64,000 nt of DNA from an uncultured Flavobacteriaceae bacterium (GTDB lineage Bacteria; Bacteroidota; Bacteroidia; Flavobacteriales; Flavobacteriaceae). Both the position numbers and the translations under genes were made by a program. The notes under the pieces were generated by a model. It made no database searches. It was not told the DNA's origin and worked only from the letters and a program-made list of their open reading frames with translations. This document shows, piece after piece, positions 18,056 to 26,421 of the stretch (position 1 is its first letter; each line of letters opens with the position of its first letter). The stretch is taken from NCBI GenBank assembly GCA_947500445.1, contig CANMSB010000006.1, positions 62,001 to 126,000 on the forward strand. Reading direction: 5' to 3'.

Positions 18056-19393
18056 TCAGTCTATGGCCTCTAGGATTCCTTCCAAAAGCGCGTTCACCCT
18101 AAAATCGGGAGCCTGTGACAGTCCCATACGTACGATAACCAAATCCTTTGATGGAATGATAAAAATACGCTGGCCCTGAAATCCGTTGGCCGAATAGAGG
18201 TCCCTGGGAGCATTAGGATACCGCCCGCCTTTGTTCAACCAAAAATGGGCACCGTACTTTCCTTCGGAACCTGCTGTTGCTTTACTGATATAATCTACCC
18301 ATTCGGGAGCGAACAGTTGTTCGCCGTTCCAATTGCCCCTGTTCAGATAAAGAATTCCGAACTTGGCCCAGTCCCTCGTAGTCGCCCAAGCATAGGACGA
18401 CCCAACAAAATTACCTTCCAAATCGGTTTCTACGAGCATCGAGTGCATGCCTATTTTGTCGATAAGTTCCCTATAGGGGAAGTCCAGATAGTCCTGATGA
18501 GTAGCGAATTGTTTTCTCAAAATTCCGGAAAGTAAATTAGTGGTACCCGAGGAATAGTTCCATATGGCCTCCGGCGCTGCTACCGCTTCTTTGAACAATT
18601 GCTTTTTGGTCATGTCCGAATCCAAGAAAAGCATTTCGGTAACATCGGAAATACTGGCATAATCCTCGCTCCACGCCAAACCGCTCTGCATGCGGAGCAA
18701 ATGATCGATAGTGATCTTTTTTCGCGGGTCGTTTTGCCATTCCGGAACCGGGGCAGGGGAATCGATATCGATTTTTTGCTGGTGGGCCAGTACGCCATAA
18801 AGCGTAGCCAGAATACTTTTGGTCATGGACCACCCCAAAATTGGGGTTTTTTCCGAAAAACCCTCCAAGTAACGCTCTCCTATAATATGATTTTTATAGG
18901 CCACGAGAACAGTTCGGGTCTTTTGTATATCATTGTCTACGAAAGCTCCATTGATCGCTTTTTCCAATGCTGCATAATCCACATTGTTAAAAACGGAATC
19001 TATGGGTGCTCCATTGCCATAGGGAAAAGGCGTTTCCAGTGGCGAAAAAGTCCTATTGGGCCGCGGTAACTTCGTGCCGGTAATATAGGAGTCGTTTACC
19101 AACGCGCATCCGATTCCTTCCCTGCACACCGTGGTCCGCTCCATCATCCCAAAAACACTGGCGACCGCACTGGCGCGTTCCACTTTGGTATCGGCCAATC
19201 GGATCAATGGCATATCATTGTCCGTAGCGATAATTTTTTCTTGGGAACGTCCCGCTATAAAATGGTTCGATGCCATGTTCTTGGAGGCATAACCCGCAAT
19301 GAGATTTAATTTTGGATAGTTGATAAAGGCGACAACCGCAAAAATCAAGAGCAATACCACAACAATTCGTTTCAATAATTTCTTCATAAGCAA
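18056..19393 (-). CDS. Membrane-anchored serine hydrolase of the beta-lactamase/class C family
   Basis: This 445-residue protein has an N-terminal membrane helix (about 9-24) and a class C beta-lactamase/D-alanyl-D-alanine carboxypeptidase-like domain. The S-x-x-K nucleophile motif is S-M-T-K (Ser189, Lys192) and the Y-x-S/N element is W-N-Y-S-S-G. Such proteins include esterases, peptidases and penicillin-binding-like hydrolases. The substrate is not inferable, and true antibiotic hydrolysis is unlikely on family grounds alone. An ATG two codons later (19387) is an equally good start. The gene is alone, divergent from the oxidoreductase, with two palindromic repeats between them. Confidence 0.85.
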   Translation of the reverse strand: MLMKKLLKRIVVVLLLIFAVVAFINYPKLNLIAGYASKNMASNHFIAGRSQEKIIATDNDMPLIRLADTKVERASAVASVFGMMERTTVCREGIGCALVNDSYITGTKLPRPNRTFSPLETPFPYGNGAPIDSVFNNVDYAALEKAINGAFVDNDIQKTRTVLVAYKNHIIGERYLEGFSEKTPILGWSMTKSILATLYGVLAHQQKIDIDSPAPVPEWQNDPRKKITIDHLLRMQSGLAWSEDYASISDVTEMLFLDSDMTKKQLFKEAVAAPEAIWNYSSGTTNLLSGILRKQFATHQDYLDFPYRELIDKIGMHSMLVETDLEGNFVGSSYAWATTRDWAKFGILYLNRGNWNGEQLFAPEWVDYISKATAGSEGKYGAHFWLNKGGRYPNAPRDLYSANGFQGQRIFIIPSKDLVIVRMGLSQAPDFRVNALLEGILEAID

Positions 19394-19401
19394 TAAGGGT
19401 T

Positions 19402-19427
19402 ATACCATTTTGACTTTGAAATAGTAT
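19402..19427. repeat. Short palindromic element, copy 2
   Basis: This is a 26-base copy with left half ATACCATTTT and a right half in which one base has changed (ATAGTAT instead of ATGGTAT). It lies just upstream of the serine hydrolase start and 31 bases from copy 3. Confidence 0.8.
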
Positions 19428-19458
19428 GCTATAATCGTAACCAGCTGTTTGTAGTCCG

Positions 19459-19484
19459 ATACCATTTTAACTCTGAAATGGTAT
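19459..19484. repeat. Short palindromic element, copy 3
   Basis: ATACCATTTTAACT followed by CTGAAATGGTAT gives the same 26-base length as copies 1 and 2, with both ends intact. TA follows its right end. Together with copy 2 it occupies the divergent promoter region between 19393 and 19582. Confidence 0.85.
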
Positions 19485-19581
19485 TATGGCTTTCGAATCT
19501 GCTTTAAATGTACTTCAAATTGTAAAAACTTGACAGTATTTCCATAATTTGTATGGCGATAATCATACCATCGGACGTCTT

Positions 19582-20673
19582 ATGGGAAATAGAAGAACAT
19601 TTATCAAAAATTCAAGTCTTTTTGTTGGGGCGGCACAGCTTCCGTTTTCCTTGTTTTCAATCCCGGTAAAAAAGAAAAAATTGGGGGTGGCCCTGGTCGG
19701 CTTAGGTTACTACAGTACGGACCTGTTGGCTCCGGCTTTACAAGAAACCGAACACTGCGAACTGAAAGGTATCGTAACGGGGAGTCCCGAAAAAATACCC
19801 CTGTGGCAGAAAAAGTATGGCATAGAAGATAAAAATGTTTACTCCTACGAAAACATGCATAACATTGCGAACAATCCGGAAATTGATGTTGTCTACATTG
19901 TTCTGCCCAATGCCCTGCACCTTCCATATGCCATTATCGCCGCCAATGCCGGTAAACACGTTTGGTGCGAAAAACCGATGGCCACCACCGTAGCGGAGTG
20001 CGAACAAATGATCGCGATAAGTCAAAAAAACAAGGTACAGCTTACCGTGGGCTATCGCATGCAGCACGAACCGGTTACCCAACAGATTATCGGTTGGGGA
20101 AAAAGTAGACCATATGGTGCCATGACCAAAATCTATGCCGAGGCAGGTTTTAAAAATGGGGCGAAAAATCCGAAACATTGGAAGATCAACAAAGCCCTCG
20201 GGGGTGGAGCGATGTATGATATGGGGGTTTATCCCTTAAATGCCGTACGTTATTGTACCGGTTTGGAACCCATATCGGTAACGGCGACCCAAGAAAATAC
20301 CCGTTCCCATCTTTTTGACGCGGACGAGACCACCAATTTTGAGTTGCAGTTTCCGAACGGTATCATAGCCACTTGTAAAACCACCTTTGCCGATTATCTG
20401 AACACCTTGAATGTCGCTTGTGAAAAAGGAGGGTATACCGTTTCACCATTTCAGGCCTACAGCGGTGTACAAGCGACCACCAGCGATGGAAAGACGCTAA
20501 AACCGTTCATAGGGAACCAACAAGCGAAACAGATGGACGAAGATGCCCTTGCTATATTGAACGCGGCACCGCAAACACTGGTCGTCCCTGGTGAGGAAGG
20601 ATTGAAAGATATTAAGGTAGTAGATGCCATAATGGCCTCCGCCTCAAAAAATGGTACAACAATAAAATTATAA
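19582..20673 (+). CDS. Gfo/Idh/MocA family oxidoreductase with twin-arginine-like leader
   Basis: This 363-residue NAD(P)-dependent sugar-type oxidoreductase begins with an R-R-T-F-I-K-N twin-arginine-like leader (about residues 1-25), so it may be exported folded as glucose-fructose oxidoreductase is. The Rossmann motif reads G-V-A-L-V-G-L-G-Y-Y, followed by the conserved C-E-K-P-M-A segment with the catalytic lysine, and a C-terminal domain with G-G-G-A-M-Y-D-M-G-V-Y-P. The substrate is unknown. The start at 19582 places R-R directly after M-G-N. Pirin follows two bases after the stop. Confidence 0.88.
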   Translation: MGNRRTFIKNSSLFVGAAQLPFSLFSIPVKKKKLGVALVGLGYYSTDLLAPALQETEHCELKGIVTGSPEKIPLWQKKYGIEDKNVYSYENMHNIANNPEIDVVYIVLPNALHLPYAIIAANAGKHVWCEKPMATTVAECEQMIAISQKNKVQLTVGYRMQHEPVTQQIIGWGKSRPYGAMTKIYAEAGFKNGAKNPKHWKINKALGGGAMYDMGVYPLNAVRYCTGLEPISVTATQENTRSHLFDADETTNFELQFPNGIIATCKTTFADYLNTLNVACEKGGYTVSPFQAYSGVQATTSDGKTLKPFIGNQQAKQMDEDALAILNAAPQTLVVPGEEGLKDIKVVDAIMASASKNGTTIKL

Positions 20674-20675
20674 AC

Positions 20676-21554
20676 ATGTCGAATACCGGTTTGATCGTAG
20701 CGGAACGCAGCAGGGATATTGGTGATTTTTTGGTAGGGAGGCTGATTCCGTTCCGAAAAAAAAGAATGATTGGCCCCTTTATTTTTATCGACCATATGGG
20801 CCCCTCCGTGATTGGGCCGGAACGTTATTTGGATGTAGACCAGCATCCGCATATCGGATTGGCAACACTGACCTATCTATTGGAGGGCGAGGTGATGCAT
20901 GCCGATAGTTTAGGTACGCTGCAAAGGATCGCTCCCGGTTCCGTCAACCTTATGGTCGCTGGCAAAGGGGTTTCCCATACCGAACGCACCCCAAAAGAGT
21001 TGCGCAACGGAAAAACAGGAACAGTGCATGGGTATCAGATATGGATCGCATTGCCAAAAGCAATGGAGGCCATGGAACCGGAATTTCATCATATTACCAA
21101 GGAGGAGCTGCCGTATTGGGAAGATGCTACGGCACGGTTTACGCTGGTTGCCGGCGAAGGTTTTGGCCGTACCGCACCGGTGCCCACATTTTCACCTTTG
21201 TTCATGGTTAAAATAGAAACCGGCGATACTTCATACGACTTGGACGTTAGCGGACAATTAAAGGGGGAAATCGGAATTTGTATCGTTAGCGGTGGGATAA
21301 CGGCATGCGACACAACTATCGAGAAAGGGGCGATTCTGGTTTCCAAAGTAACGGATGTCTGCCGCATCTCCATTGCACCCTATACGTGTATTCTATTGTT
21401 CGGGGGAACTCCACTTCCAGAGAAAAGGCATATCTATTGGAACTTTGTTGCCACGGACAACGCCATGATCGAAAAGGCAAAAGCGGAATGGGCATCAAAA
21501 ACATTCCCGATGATGGCAGACGATACAAGTTATGTGCCCTTACCCGATCGGTAG
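20676..21554 (+). CDS. Pirin family protein
   Basis: This 292-residue bicupin has the pirin metal-site motif H-P-H-I-G-L-A-T-L-T-Y, followed by E-G-E-V-M-H-A-D-S-L-G and H-T-E-R-T-P. Pirins bind Fe(II) and some act as quercetinases or redox sensors. It is co-directional with, and two bases after, the Gfo/Idh/MocA gene, so the two are probably co-expressed. Its 3' end overlaps the convergent DUF2452 gene by 15 bases. Confidence 0.93.
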   Translation: MSNTGLIVAERSRDIGDFLVGRLIPFRKKRMIGPFIFIDHMGPSVIGPERYLDVDQHPHIGLATLTYLLEGEVMHADSLGTLQRIAPGSVNLMVAGKGVSHTERTPKELRNGKTGTVHGYQIWIALPKAMEAMEPEFHHITKEELPYWEDATARFTLVAGEGFGRTAPVPTFSPLFMVKIETGDTSYDLDVSGQLKGEIGICIVSGGITACDTTIEKGAILVSKVTDVCRISIAPYTCILLFGGTPLPEKRHIYWNFVATDNAMIEKAKAEWASKTFPMMADDTSYVPLPDR

Positions 21555-21950
21555 TTTCTCCCACATTTTGTCCGGTCCCAAACGAAAACTGCCCAGAAAA
21601 TCAAAATTACACTCCTGGGGGGAAAGAATGGACAAAAAAGTAGAAGCATCCTTTGCCCGGTATAGGTGGTATGTCTTTCCAGTTATGGGTTCAAAACTAT
21701 ATTTGGCGCTGTAGACAAGGTTATTGTATTCGAACTGCTCCATCATTTGCTCATATTGCATCTGAATATCCTCGAACTTTGCCTTAAATTCATTGTTGGC
21801 AGATATAATATTGGTATTTTTCCAAGTTGTAACATCGGGTGGCGTAATCTTTGGTGCCCCCACTCCGGTAGCGTATGGTAAAAGGCTGCCATTATAGCTT
21901 TGTGTTTCCTCGTCAAAAACAATGGCGTCCGGTTTTTTTTCTTTCTTCAT
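21540..21950 (-). CDS. DUF2452 family protein
   Basis: This 136-residue soluble protein begins M-K-K-E-K-K-P-D-A-I-V-F-D-E-E-T and contains the Y-A-T-G-V-G-A-P, M-M-E-Q-F-E-Y-N-N-L-V-Y-S-A and Y-H-L-Y-R segments I associate with DUF2452, a conserved flavobacterial family of unknown function. The ATG at 21950 was chosen because the sequence upstream in this frame (to 22280) has no family resemblance and is opposite another gene. Its 3' end overlaps the convergent pirin gene by 15 bases. Confidence 0.85.
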   Translation of the reverse strand: MKKEKKPDAIVFDEETQSYNGSLLPYATGVGAPKITPPDVTTWKNTNIISANNEFKAKFEDIQMQYEQMMEQFEYNNLVYSAKYSFEPITGKTYHLYRAKDASTFLSILSPQECNFDFLGSFRLGPDKMWEKLPIG

Positions 21951-22044
21951 AGAATACAAATTTACAAAAAGAACAGGAGTACCTTGTGCAACCCAGGGGG
22001 TATCTTTATCTTCAACAAGAGCAAAACATCGTGTTGAAAACGTA

Positions 22045-22506
22045 ATGCGATCGCTCACGGAGAAGTTCAAACATAGGAAAGTGAAACGGATTGTCGTAAT
22101 AGTGAGCATATCGTTATATCTCCTGTACGGATGTGCAGAACGGAAGGTCAAAGCTTGGAAGTACATCGACGTTACGGTATCGGCATACAATTCTGTGCCG
22201 TCCCAAACGGACTCAAGGCCAAGCATTGCGGCTTGGGGCGATACGTTAAAACCGGGGATGCGCTGTATAGCCGTTTCCAAAGATTTGCTACAACTTGGTA
22301 TCGATTACAACACCGCCATTAAAATAGAAGGACTGGACAGTTTGTATTGGGTAAAGGATAAAATGCATTCCAAATGGCGCAAAAGAATCGATATTTATAT
22401 GGGAAAAGACATTAAAAAAGCAAAGGAATGGGGCGTACGGAAATTACGGATATACTATGTGTCCAAAACGGACAGTTTGGCAAAAACAGTGGAAAGGCAA
22501 CCGTAA
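22045..22506 (+). CDS. 3D-domain lipoprotein
   Basis: This 153-residue protein has a basic N-terminus, a hydrophobic helix and a lipobox-like L-Y-G-C, suggesting a lipoprotein. The mature part contains V-T-V-S-A-Y-N-S, D-S-R-P-S-I-A-A-W-G-D, I-A-V-S-K-D-L and Y-W-V-K-D-K-M, resembling the 3D (Asp-Asp-Asp) double-psi beta-barrel of MltA-type lytic transglycosylases and resuscitation factors. It may act on or bind peptidoglycan. The ATG at 22045 was preferred to a longer reading that overlaps the divergent DUF2452 gene. Its TAA stop shares one base with the 161-bp repeat that follows. Confidence 0.8.
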   Translation: MRSLTEKFKHRKVKRIVVIVSISLYLLYGCAERKVKAWKYIDVTVSAYNSVPSQTDSRPSIAAWGDTLKPGMRCIAVSKDLLQLGIDYNTAIKIEGLDSLYWVKDKMHSKWRKRIDIYMGKDIKKAKEWGVRKLRIYYVSKTDSLAKTVERQP

Positions 22507-22666
22507 TACCATTTCTGATGTTACATTACGGAAATAAAAACAAGGAGTTTTTTGGGTAGGCGAAAAAGAAAATCTAACCATAACTACAGCTATGCTTGGA
22601 TTTTATTTTAAAGCATACAGGGAAAAGAACAATTTTTAATGGGTAATTTAACATCAGAAATGGTAT
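22506..22666. repeat. Long palindromic MITE-like element, copy A (161 bp)
   Basis: Terminal inverted repeats of 24 bases (beginning ATACCATTTCTGATGTTA) differ at one position. The inner part has an imperfect palindrome at 22573-22600. Outer sequence closely matches the copy at 27642-27802 in the same orientation, but the 28-base centre is inverted relative to it. It contains no coding frame. It begins on the last base of the upstream gene's TAA stop. Confidence 0.85.
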
Positions 22667-22716
22667 AAAGCATCAAAGCAACGCTATTTGAATACGTGAT
22701 CGATCAACAAAGAAAA

Positions 22717-23430
22717 ATGATAGTACGACTACGACCATGGTATAAGGTTTTTGCCCAAAAAAGGATTTGTGGAATGTTTTTAGTACTGTTGTTGTATGGC
22801 ATGCAGTCCTGTTCCGTTTCTCGAGCCATAATCGACAAGCCCTTACTTTTTGACGAAGAACGCAAAACACTTTCTTTAAACTATTTAAGTGACCGATACG
22901 GAATTGAGCAACAGGAACCGGTTATTGTACCGAAAATGATCGTACTACATTGGACGGTAATCCCTACTTTTCAAAAATCGTTCGAAACGTTTTATCCGGC
23001 CACCTTACCGGCGCGACCCGACATTAAAAGCGCAAGCGCCCTAAACGTTTCTTCCCAATTCATGATCGATCGCGACGGAACCATTTATCGCTTATTGCCC
23101 GAAACCACGATGGCCCGCCATGTAATCGGTTTAAACCACTGTGCCATTGGGGTGGAGAACGTGGGCGGAGCCGAGGCACAACCATTGACCAAGGCGCAGT
23201 TGAAAGCAAATGTTTGGTTGGTAGACTACCTGGCAAAAAAGTATGCTATCGAATATGTTATCGGCCACTATGAATACACGCGCTTTGAAGGGCACCCGTT
23301 ATGGTTGGAAAAAGATGATGCCTATCGAACAAAAAAAACGGATCCCGGAAAATCATTTATGCAACAGGTCCGCAAAAGGGTCGAACACCTTGATCTAAAA
23401 CCGATACCCATTAAAACCGCTCACCAATGA
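22717..23430 (+). CDS. N-acetylmuramoyl-L-alanine amidase (Amidase_2/PGRP fold) lipoprotein
   Basis: This 237-residue protein has an N-terminal hydrophobic segment ending in lipobox M-Q-S-C, then an Amidase_2 domain: V-L-H-W-T with the first zinc histidine, Q-F-M-I-D-R-D-G-T-I-Y-R, H-V-I-G-L-N-H-C-A-I-G-V-E-N, G-H-Y-E-Y and T-D-P-G. It would cleave the amide bond between N-acetylmuramate and L-alanine in peptidoglycan from the outer-membrane periplasmic face. The ATG at 22717 is preferred to an upstream GTG at 22696. It overlaps the M14 peptidase gene by four bases, so the two enzymes are likely made together. Confidence 0.88.
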   Translation: MIVRLRPWYKVFAQKRICGMFLVLLLYGMQSCSVSRAIIDKPLLFDEERKTLSLNYLSDRYGIEQQEPVIVPKMIVLHWTVIPTFQKSFETFYPATLPARPDIKSASALNVSSQFMIDRDGTIYRLLPETTMARHVIGLNHCAIGVENVGGAEAQPLTKAQLKANVWLVDYLAKKYAIEYVIGHYEYTRFEGHPLWLEKDDAYRTKKTDPGKSFMQQVRKRVEHLDLKPIPIKTAHQ

Positions 23431-24890
23431 AATTATATGTATTAGTAGTCGTGGCATGCACACATTTGTTATGCCGCGCACAGGAACAACCATTTACCGA
23501 CGCTATTTATCAAACGTACGAAACGGTTAAAGAACCTAGTTTGGACAAGCGCCGGATAAAACATCGGCAATTGGCCCCCTTATTGAACCGGTATCGCAAA
23601 GACCCTCGTTTTACCGTAAAAACGGTAGGGCATTCCATAGAAGGAAGAAGTCTGGAACTCATTAGTATTGGAAAAGGGGATACCGACGTTTTTTTATGGT
23701 CCCAAATGCATGGGGACGAACCTACCGCGACACAGGCCATTTTCGATATTCTCAACTTTTTGGGCAACGATGCGTTCCAAGCGGAGAAGGAGGCCATCTT
23801 GAAAAATCTAAAACTCCATTTTTTACCGATGTTGAATCCCGATGGAGCAGAACTATTCCAACGCAGAAACCGCCTGGGAATCGATATCAACAGAGATGCC
23901 TTACGTTTGCAATCGCCCGAAGGACGTACCCTTAAAAAGGTCAGGGATAGTCTTGAGGCCGATTTTGGTTTTAATCTTCACGACCAAAGCATTTACTACA
24001 ATGCGGAACGTACGCCCAAACCGGCCACGATATCGTACTTGGCTCCGGCCTATAATTATGAAAAGGACGTAAACACGGTTCGTGGAAACGCGATGAAGGT
24101 CATCGTTTTTATGAACGATATTATTCAAAAATATGCTCCGGGCCAAGTTGGGCGCTATAACGACGATTTTGAACCCCGTGCTTTTGGGGATAATATCCAA
24201 AAATGGGGTACCAGTACTATTTTGATCGAATCGGGAGGGTATGCCAATGATATCGAGAAACAACAGATACGAAAATTGAACTACGTTTCCATTTTATCGG
24301 CCATTTTCACCATTGCCCAAGGTTCCTATGCCGATATTGGCTTGGAAGCCTATGAAAAGATACCGCAGAACGATCGAAAACTGTTCGATTTTAAGCTTAG
24401 CAACGCGGACTATAAACTATTAGGGAATACGTACCGAATGGATATCGGTATCAACCGTTTGGAGGTAAATAAAGAAGATTATGATTCGTTTTGGTACAGT
24501 AGCCGCGTATGGGACCAAGGAGATCTTTCCACCTACTACGGCTATGAAAGCCTGAATGCCGAGGGATATACCATAACCCCCGGAAAAATTGCTCCTAAAA
24601 CGTATGCTGACCCATCAAAACTATCCGAGCGGACGGTAATGGAGTTGTTAAAGGAGGGATATGCCTATGTACGTATTAAAAACATTCCGCTAAAACAACT
24701 TTCTTCCCCGTTTCCCATCCATATGATCTCAAACCAATACCAATTGCCCACATTCGATATTGCCGTGGGCAACAACCCTACTTTTTTTCTAGAAAAAGAT
24801 GGTGATGTGGCCTATGCAATAATCAATGGTTTTCTTATCGATCTAGAGACGGGGCAGGGAAATTTTGGAAATGCGATGATCTACCGTTAA
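23427..24890 (+). CDS. Secreted M14 family zinc carboxypeptidase
   Basis: This 487-residue protein has a signal peptide (to about residue 18) and an M14 domain in its first 300 residues. The zinc ligands are His and Glu of H-G-D-E-P-T and the later His of L-H-D-Q; N-R-D-A and the general-base Glu of L-I-E-S-G-G are also visible. M14 enzymes trim C-terminal residues from peptides, and some cut peptidoglycan peptides. Translational coupling to the upstream amidase suggests a role in cell-wall peptide turnover, which is inference. About 170 C-terminal residues form an additional domain I cannot name. Confidence 0.88.
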   Translation: MKLYVLVVVACTHLLCRAQEQPFTDAIYQTYETVKEPSLDKRRIKHRQLAPLLNRYRKDPRFTVKTVGHSIEGRSLELISIGKGDTDVFLWSQMHGDEPTATQAIFDILNFLGNDAFQAEKEAILKNLKLHFLPMLNPDGAELFQRRNRLGIDINRDALRLQSPEGRTLKKVRDSLEADFGFNLHDQSIYYNAERTPKPATISYLAPAYNYEKDVNTVRGNAMKVIVFMNDIIQKYAPGQVGRYNDDFEPRAFGDNIQKWGTSTILIESGGYANDIEKQQIRKLNYVSILSAIFTIAQGSYADIGLEAYEKIPQNDRKLFDFKLSNADYKLLGNTYRMDIGINRLEVNKEDYDSFWYSSRVWDQGDLSTYYGYESLNAEGYTITPGKIAPKTYADPSKLSERTVMELLKEGYAYVRIKNIPLKQLSSPFPIHMISNQYQLPTFDIAVGNNPTFFLEKDGDVAYAIINGFLIDLETGQGNFGNAMIYR

Positions 24891-25003
24891 GACAAGGAAA
24901 TCTGATGCGATGCGAACTTATACCAATTGCGATTATAGGCTTTAATAGCCCTCAAAATTGGCATTGCCCGATCATCCGTTGCATGCATCCTTAAAAATAA
25001 AAA

Positions 25004-25029
25004 GGCACCGAGCCATAAAGACCGGTGCC
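25004..25029 (-). terminator. Intrinsic terminator of the small membrane protein gene
   Basis: GGCACCG (25004-25010) pairs with CGGTGCC (25023-25029). On the minus strand the stem is followed by TTTTTATTTTT, a good U-run. It lies about 40 bases after the stop of the 55-residue frame at 25068-25235. Confidence 0.8.
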
Positions 25030-25067
25030 ATTTACTTTGGTTTGGTATGCTAGTTTCAGATCAAAAA

Positions 25068-25235
25068 TCAATATCCGTAACGGATATTCATATCGGACCC
25101 CTGGGTAATCAAAATAAAAAATGAAACGGCTATTATTGCCAGGATAAAGGCGAACAACAATAGGGTAGTGGCCTTATACCACTTCGGCATGCCATTTAAA
25201 GCGCTGTTTTGAACAAATACATTTAGTACATCCAT
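25068..25235 (-). CDS. Small single-span membrane protein (55 residues)
   Basis: An ATG-TGA frame of 56 codons encodes a protein with a polar N-terminus (about 20 residues, including P-K-W-Y-K), one long hydrophobic helix (about 23-44) and a short polar tail ending I-R-Y-G-Y. It has its own terminator downstream and lies upstream-free of other genes on its strand, so it looks like a monocistronic gene. It is shorter than usual gene-calling limits. Function unknown; small membrane proteins often modulate larger membrane complexes. Confidence 0.7.
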   Translation of the reverse strand: MDVLNVFVQNSALNGMPKWYKATTLLLFAFILAIIAVSFFILITQGSDMNIRYGY

Positions 25236-25378
25236 GATTTCTGCATTTTAAGCTCCCGTTTAGGGCGCGGTGAAACGTCATCATAGTCTTTTGGATGTAG
25301 GTTGTCAATTCAAGATCATATAGGGTTCTTAGAGATATAACAACCTAAAGTGCAAATACCCTACCACAAACAAAAAAA

Positions 25379-25396
25379 GGAGGCCATAAAGCCTCC
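25379..25396 (-). terminator. Intrinsic terminator of the OmpA lipoprotein gene
   Basis: GGAGGC (25379-25384) pairs with GCCTCC (25391-25396), with flanking A and T runs. On the minus strand it is followed by a run of seven Ts. It lies about 25 bases after the ompA-family stop. Confidence 0.85.
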
Positions 25397-25419
25397 TTTT
25401 TAACTAAATTTTAATGCTT

Positions 25420-26247
25420 TTACAAGCTCTCGGCCTCCAATAGGGCGAAGAATTTATCTAAATTCGGGATGATTACGATTTTGGTACGACGGTTTGTGGC
25501 CCGGTTCTCTTTGGTGTCGTTATCGACTAAAGGAACATAGCTACTTCTACCAGCGGCAATCAGTTTCGCGGGATCTACATCGTATTTGTTCTGTAGTATA
25601 CGAACAATGGATGTCGCCCTTTTTACACTAAGGTCCCAGTTGTCCTGGAACATTTCGGTACTGATGGTCCTGGAATCGGTGTGTCCTTCTACCATAACTT
25701 CCATGCTTGGCTCCGAATTGATGACCTCGGCAAGTTTTTCCAAAATGGTATTGGCCTTATTGCTGATTTTATAGCTGCCGCTATTGAATAACAATTTATC
25801 CGAGATGTTGATCATTACCACGGTTTTGTCGATATCCACGTTGATATCGTCTTCCTCATCGGCGATGGATTTTTTCAAATGGTAGGAAACTGCAAGGTTC
25901 ATGGAATCTTGCAAGGTTTTCGCTTCCGCCAATTTGGATGGATCAACCTTGGCAAGTGTAGCGCGCATTTTCGCTTTTGTATTATTGCTCATCACGGCAA
26001 CGTCGTCAACTGAAGTATACTGACTATCGTTTACTTCTTTTAAGGAGTTGATCTTATCGTTGTACTCGCTAACTCTTGCTTCTATTTTCGATACTTTTGC
26101 TTCCAAGTCTTCTTTTTCAACTTGCGTCTTGGTCAATACACTCTTTGTTTCCGCCAAATCGGTTTCCAAGGCTACATATTTCTTCTTTGAAACACATGAG
26201 GCCAAAAGTACGATGGACAATGAACCTGTAAAAATTGCTTTTCTCAT
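25420..26247 (-). CDS. OmpA/MotB-family lipoprotein with coiled coil
   Basis: This 275-residue protein has a lipoprotein signal with lipobox L-A-S-C (Cys near 18), a coiled-coil region (about 25-70), and a C-terminal OmpA-like peptidoglycan-binding domain (about 145-260) containing V-E-G-H-T-D-S and N-R-A-T-N-R-R-T-K-I. The family anchors the outer membrane to peptidoglycan. It has its own terminator and probably its own promoter. Among flavobacteria this is a common Pal-like protein. Confidence 0.92.
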   Translation of the reverse strand: MRKAIFTGSLSIVLLASCVSKKKYVALETDLAETKSVLTKTQVEKEDLEAKVSKIEARVSEYNDKINSLKEVNDSQYTSVDDVAVMSNNTKAKMRATLAKVDPSKLAEAKTLQDSMNLAVSYHLKKSIADEEDDINVDIDKTVVMINISDKLLFNSGSYKISNKANTILEKLAEVINSEPSMEVMVEGHTDSRTISTEMFQDNWDLSVKRATSIVRILQNKYDVDPAKLIAAGRSSYVPLVDNDTKENRATNRRTKIVIIPNLDKFFALLEAESL

Positions 26248-26370
26248 TTTATAAACGTTAAATATGTTAGGGTTTTCTTGTTATACGTAAGGAATGTGGA
26301 TTAGGATGTTTTTTTCTTCCAAAACATGTGAATAAACCCTAGATAAACTAGTTTTTTATGGGTATCGCAA

Positions 26371-26398
26371 AAAAAAGGATGCCTTTTGAGCATCCTTT
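26371..26398 (-). terminator. Intrinsic terminator of the VWA lipoprotein gene
   Basis: AAAGGATGC (26374-26382) pairs with GCATCCTTT (26390-26398). The A-run on the left becomes a long U-run on the minus strand. Confidence 0.82.
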
Positions 26399-26421
26399 AA
26401 TCTAAATTTTTGACAGAAAAC

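Noticed and set aside
18056-19393. Serine hydrolase considered as an antibiotic-resistance beta-lactamase
   Set aside because: The S-x-x-K and Y-x-S motifs are shared by the wider esterase and peptidase family, and nothing specific to class C beta-lactamases is visible.
24921-24945. Half-palindrome resembling the repeat family (ATACCAATTGCG)
   Set aside because: It lacks the CATTT continuation and a matching second half, so it was not counted as a copy.
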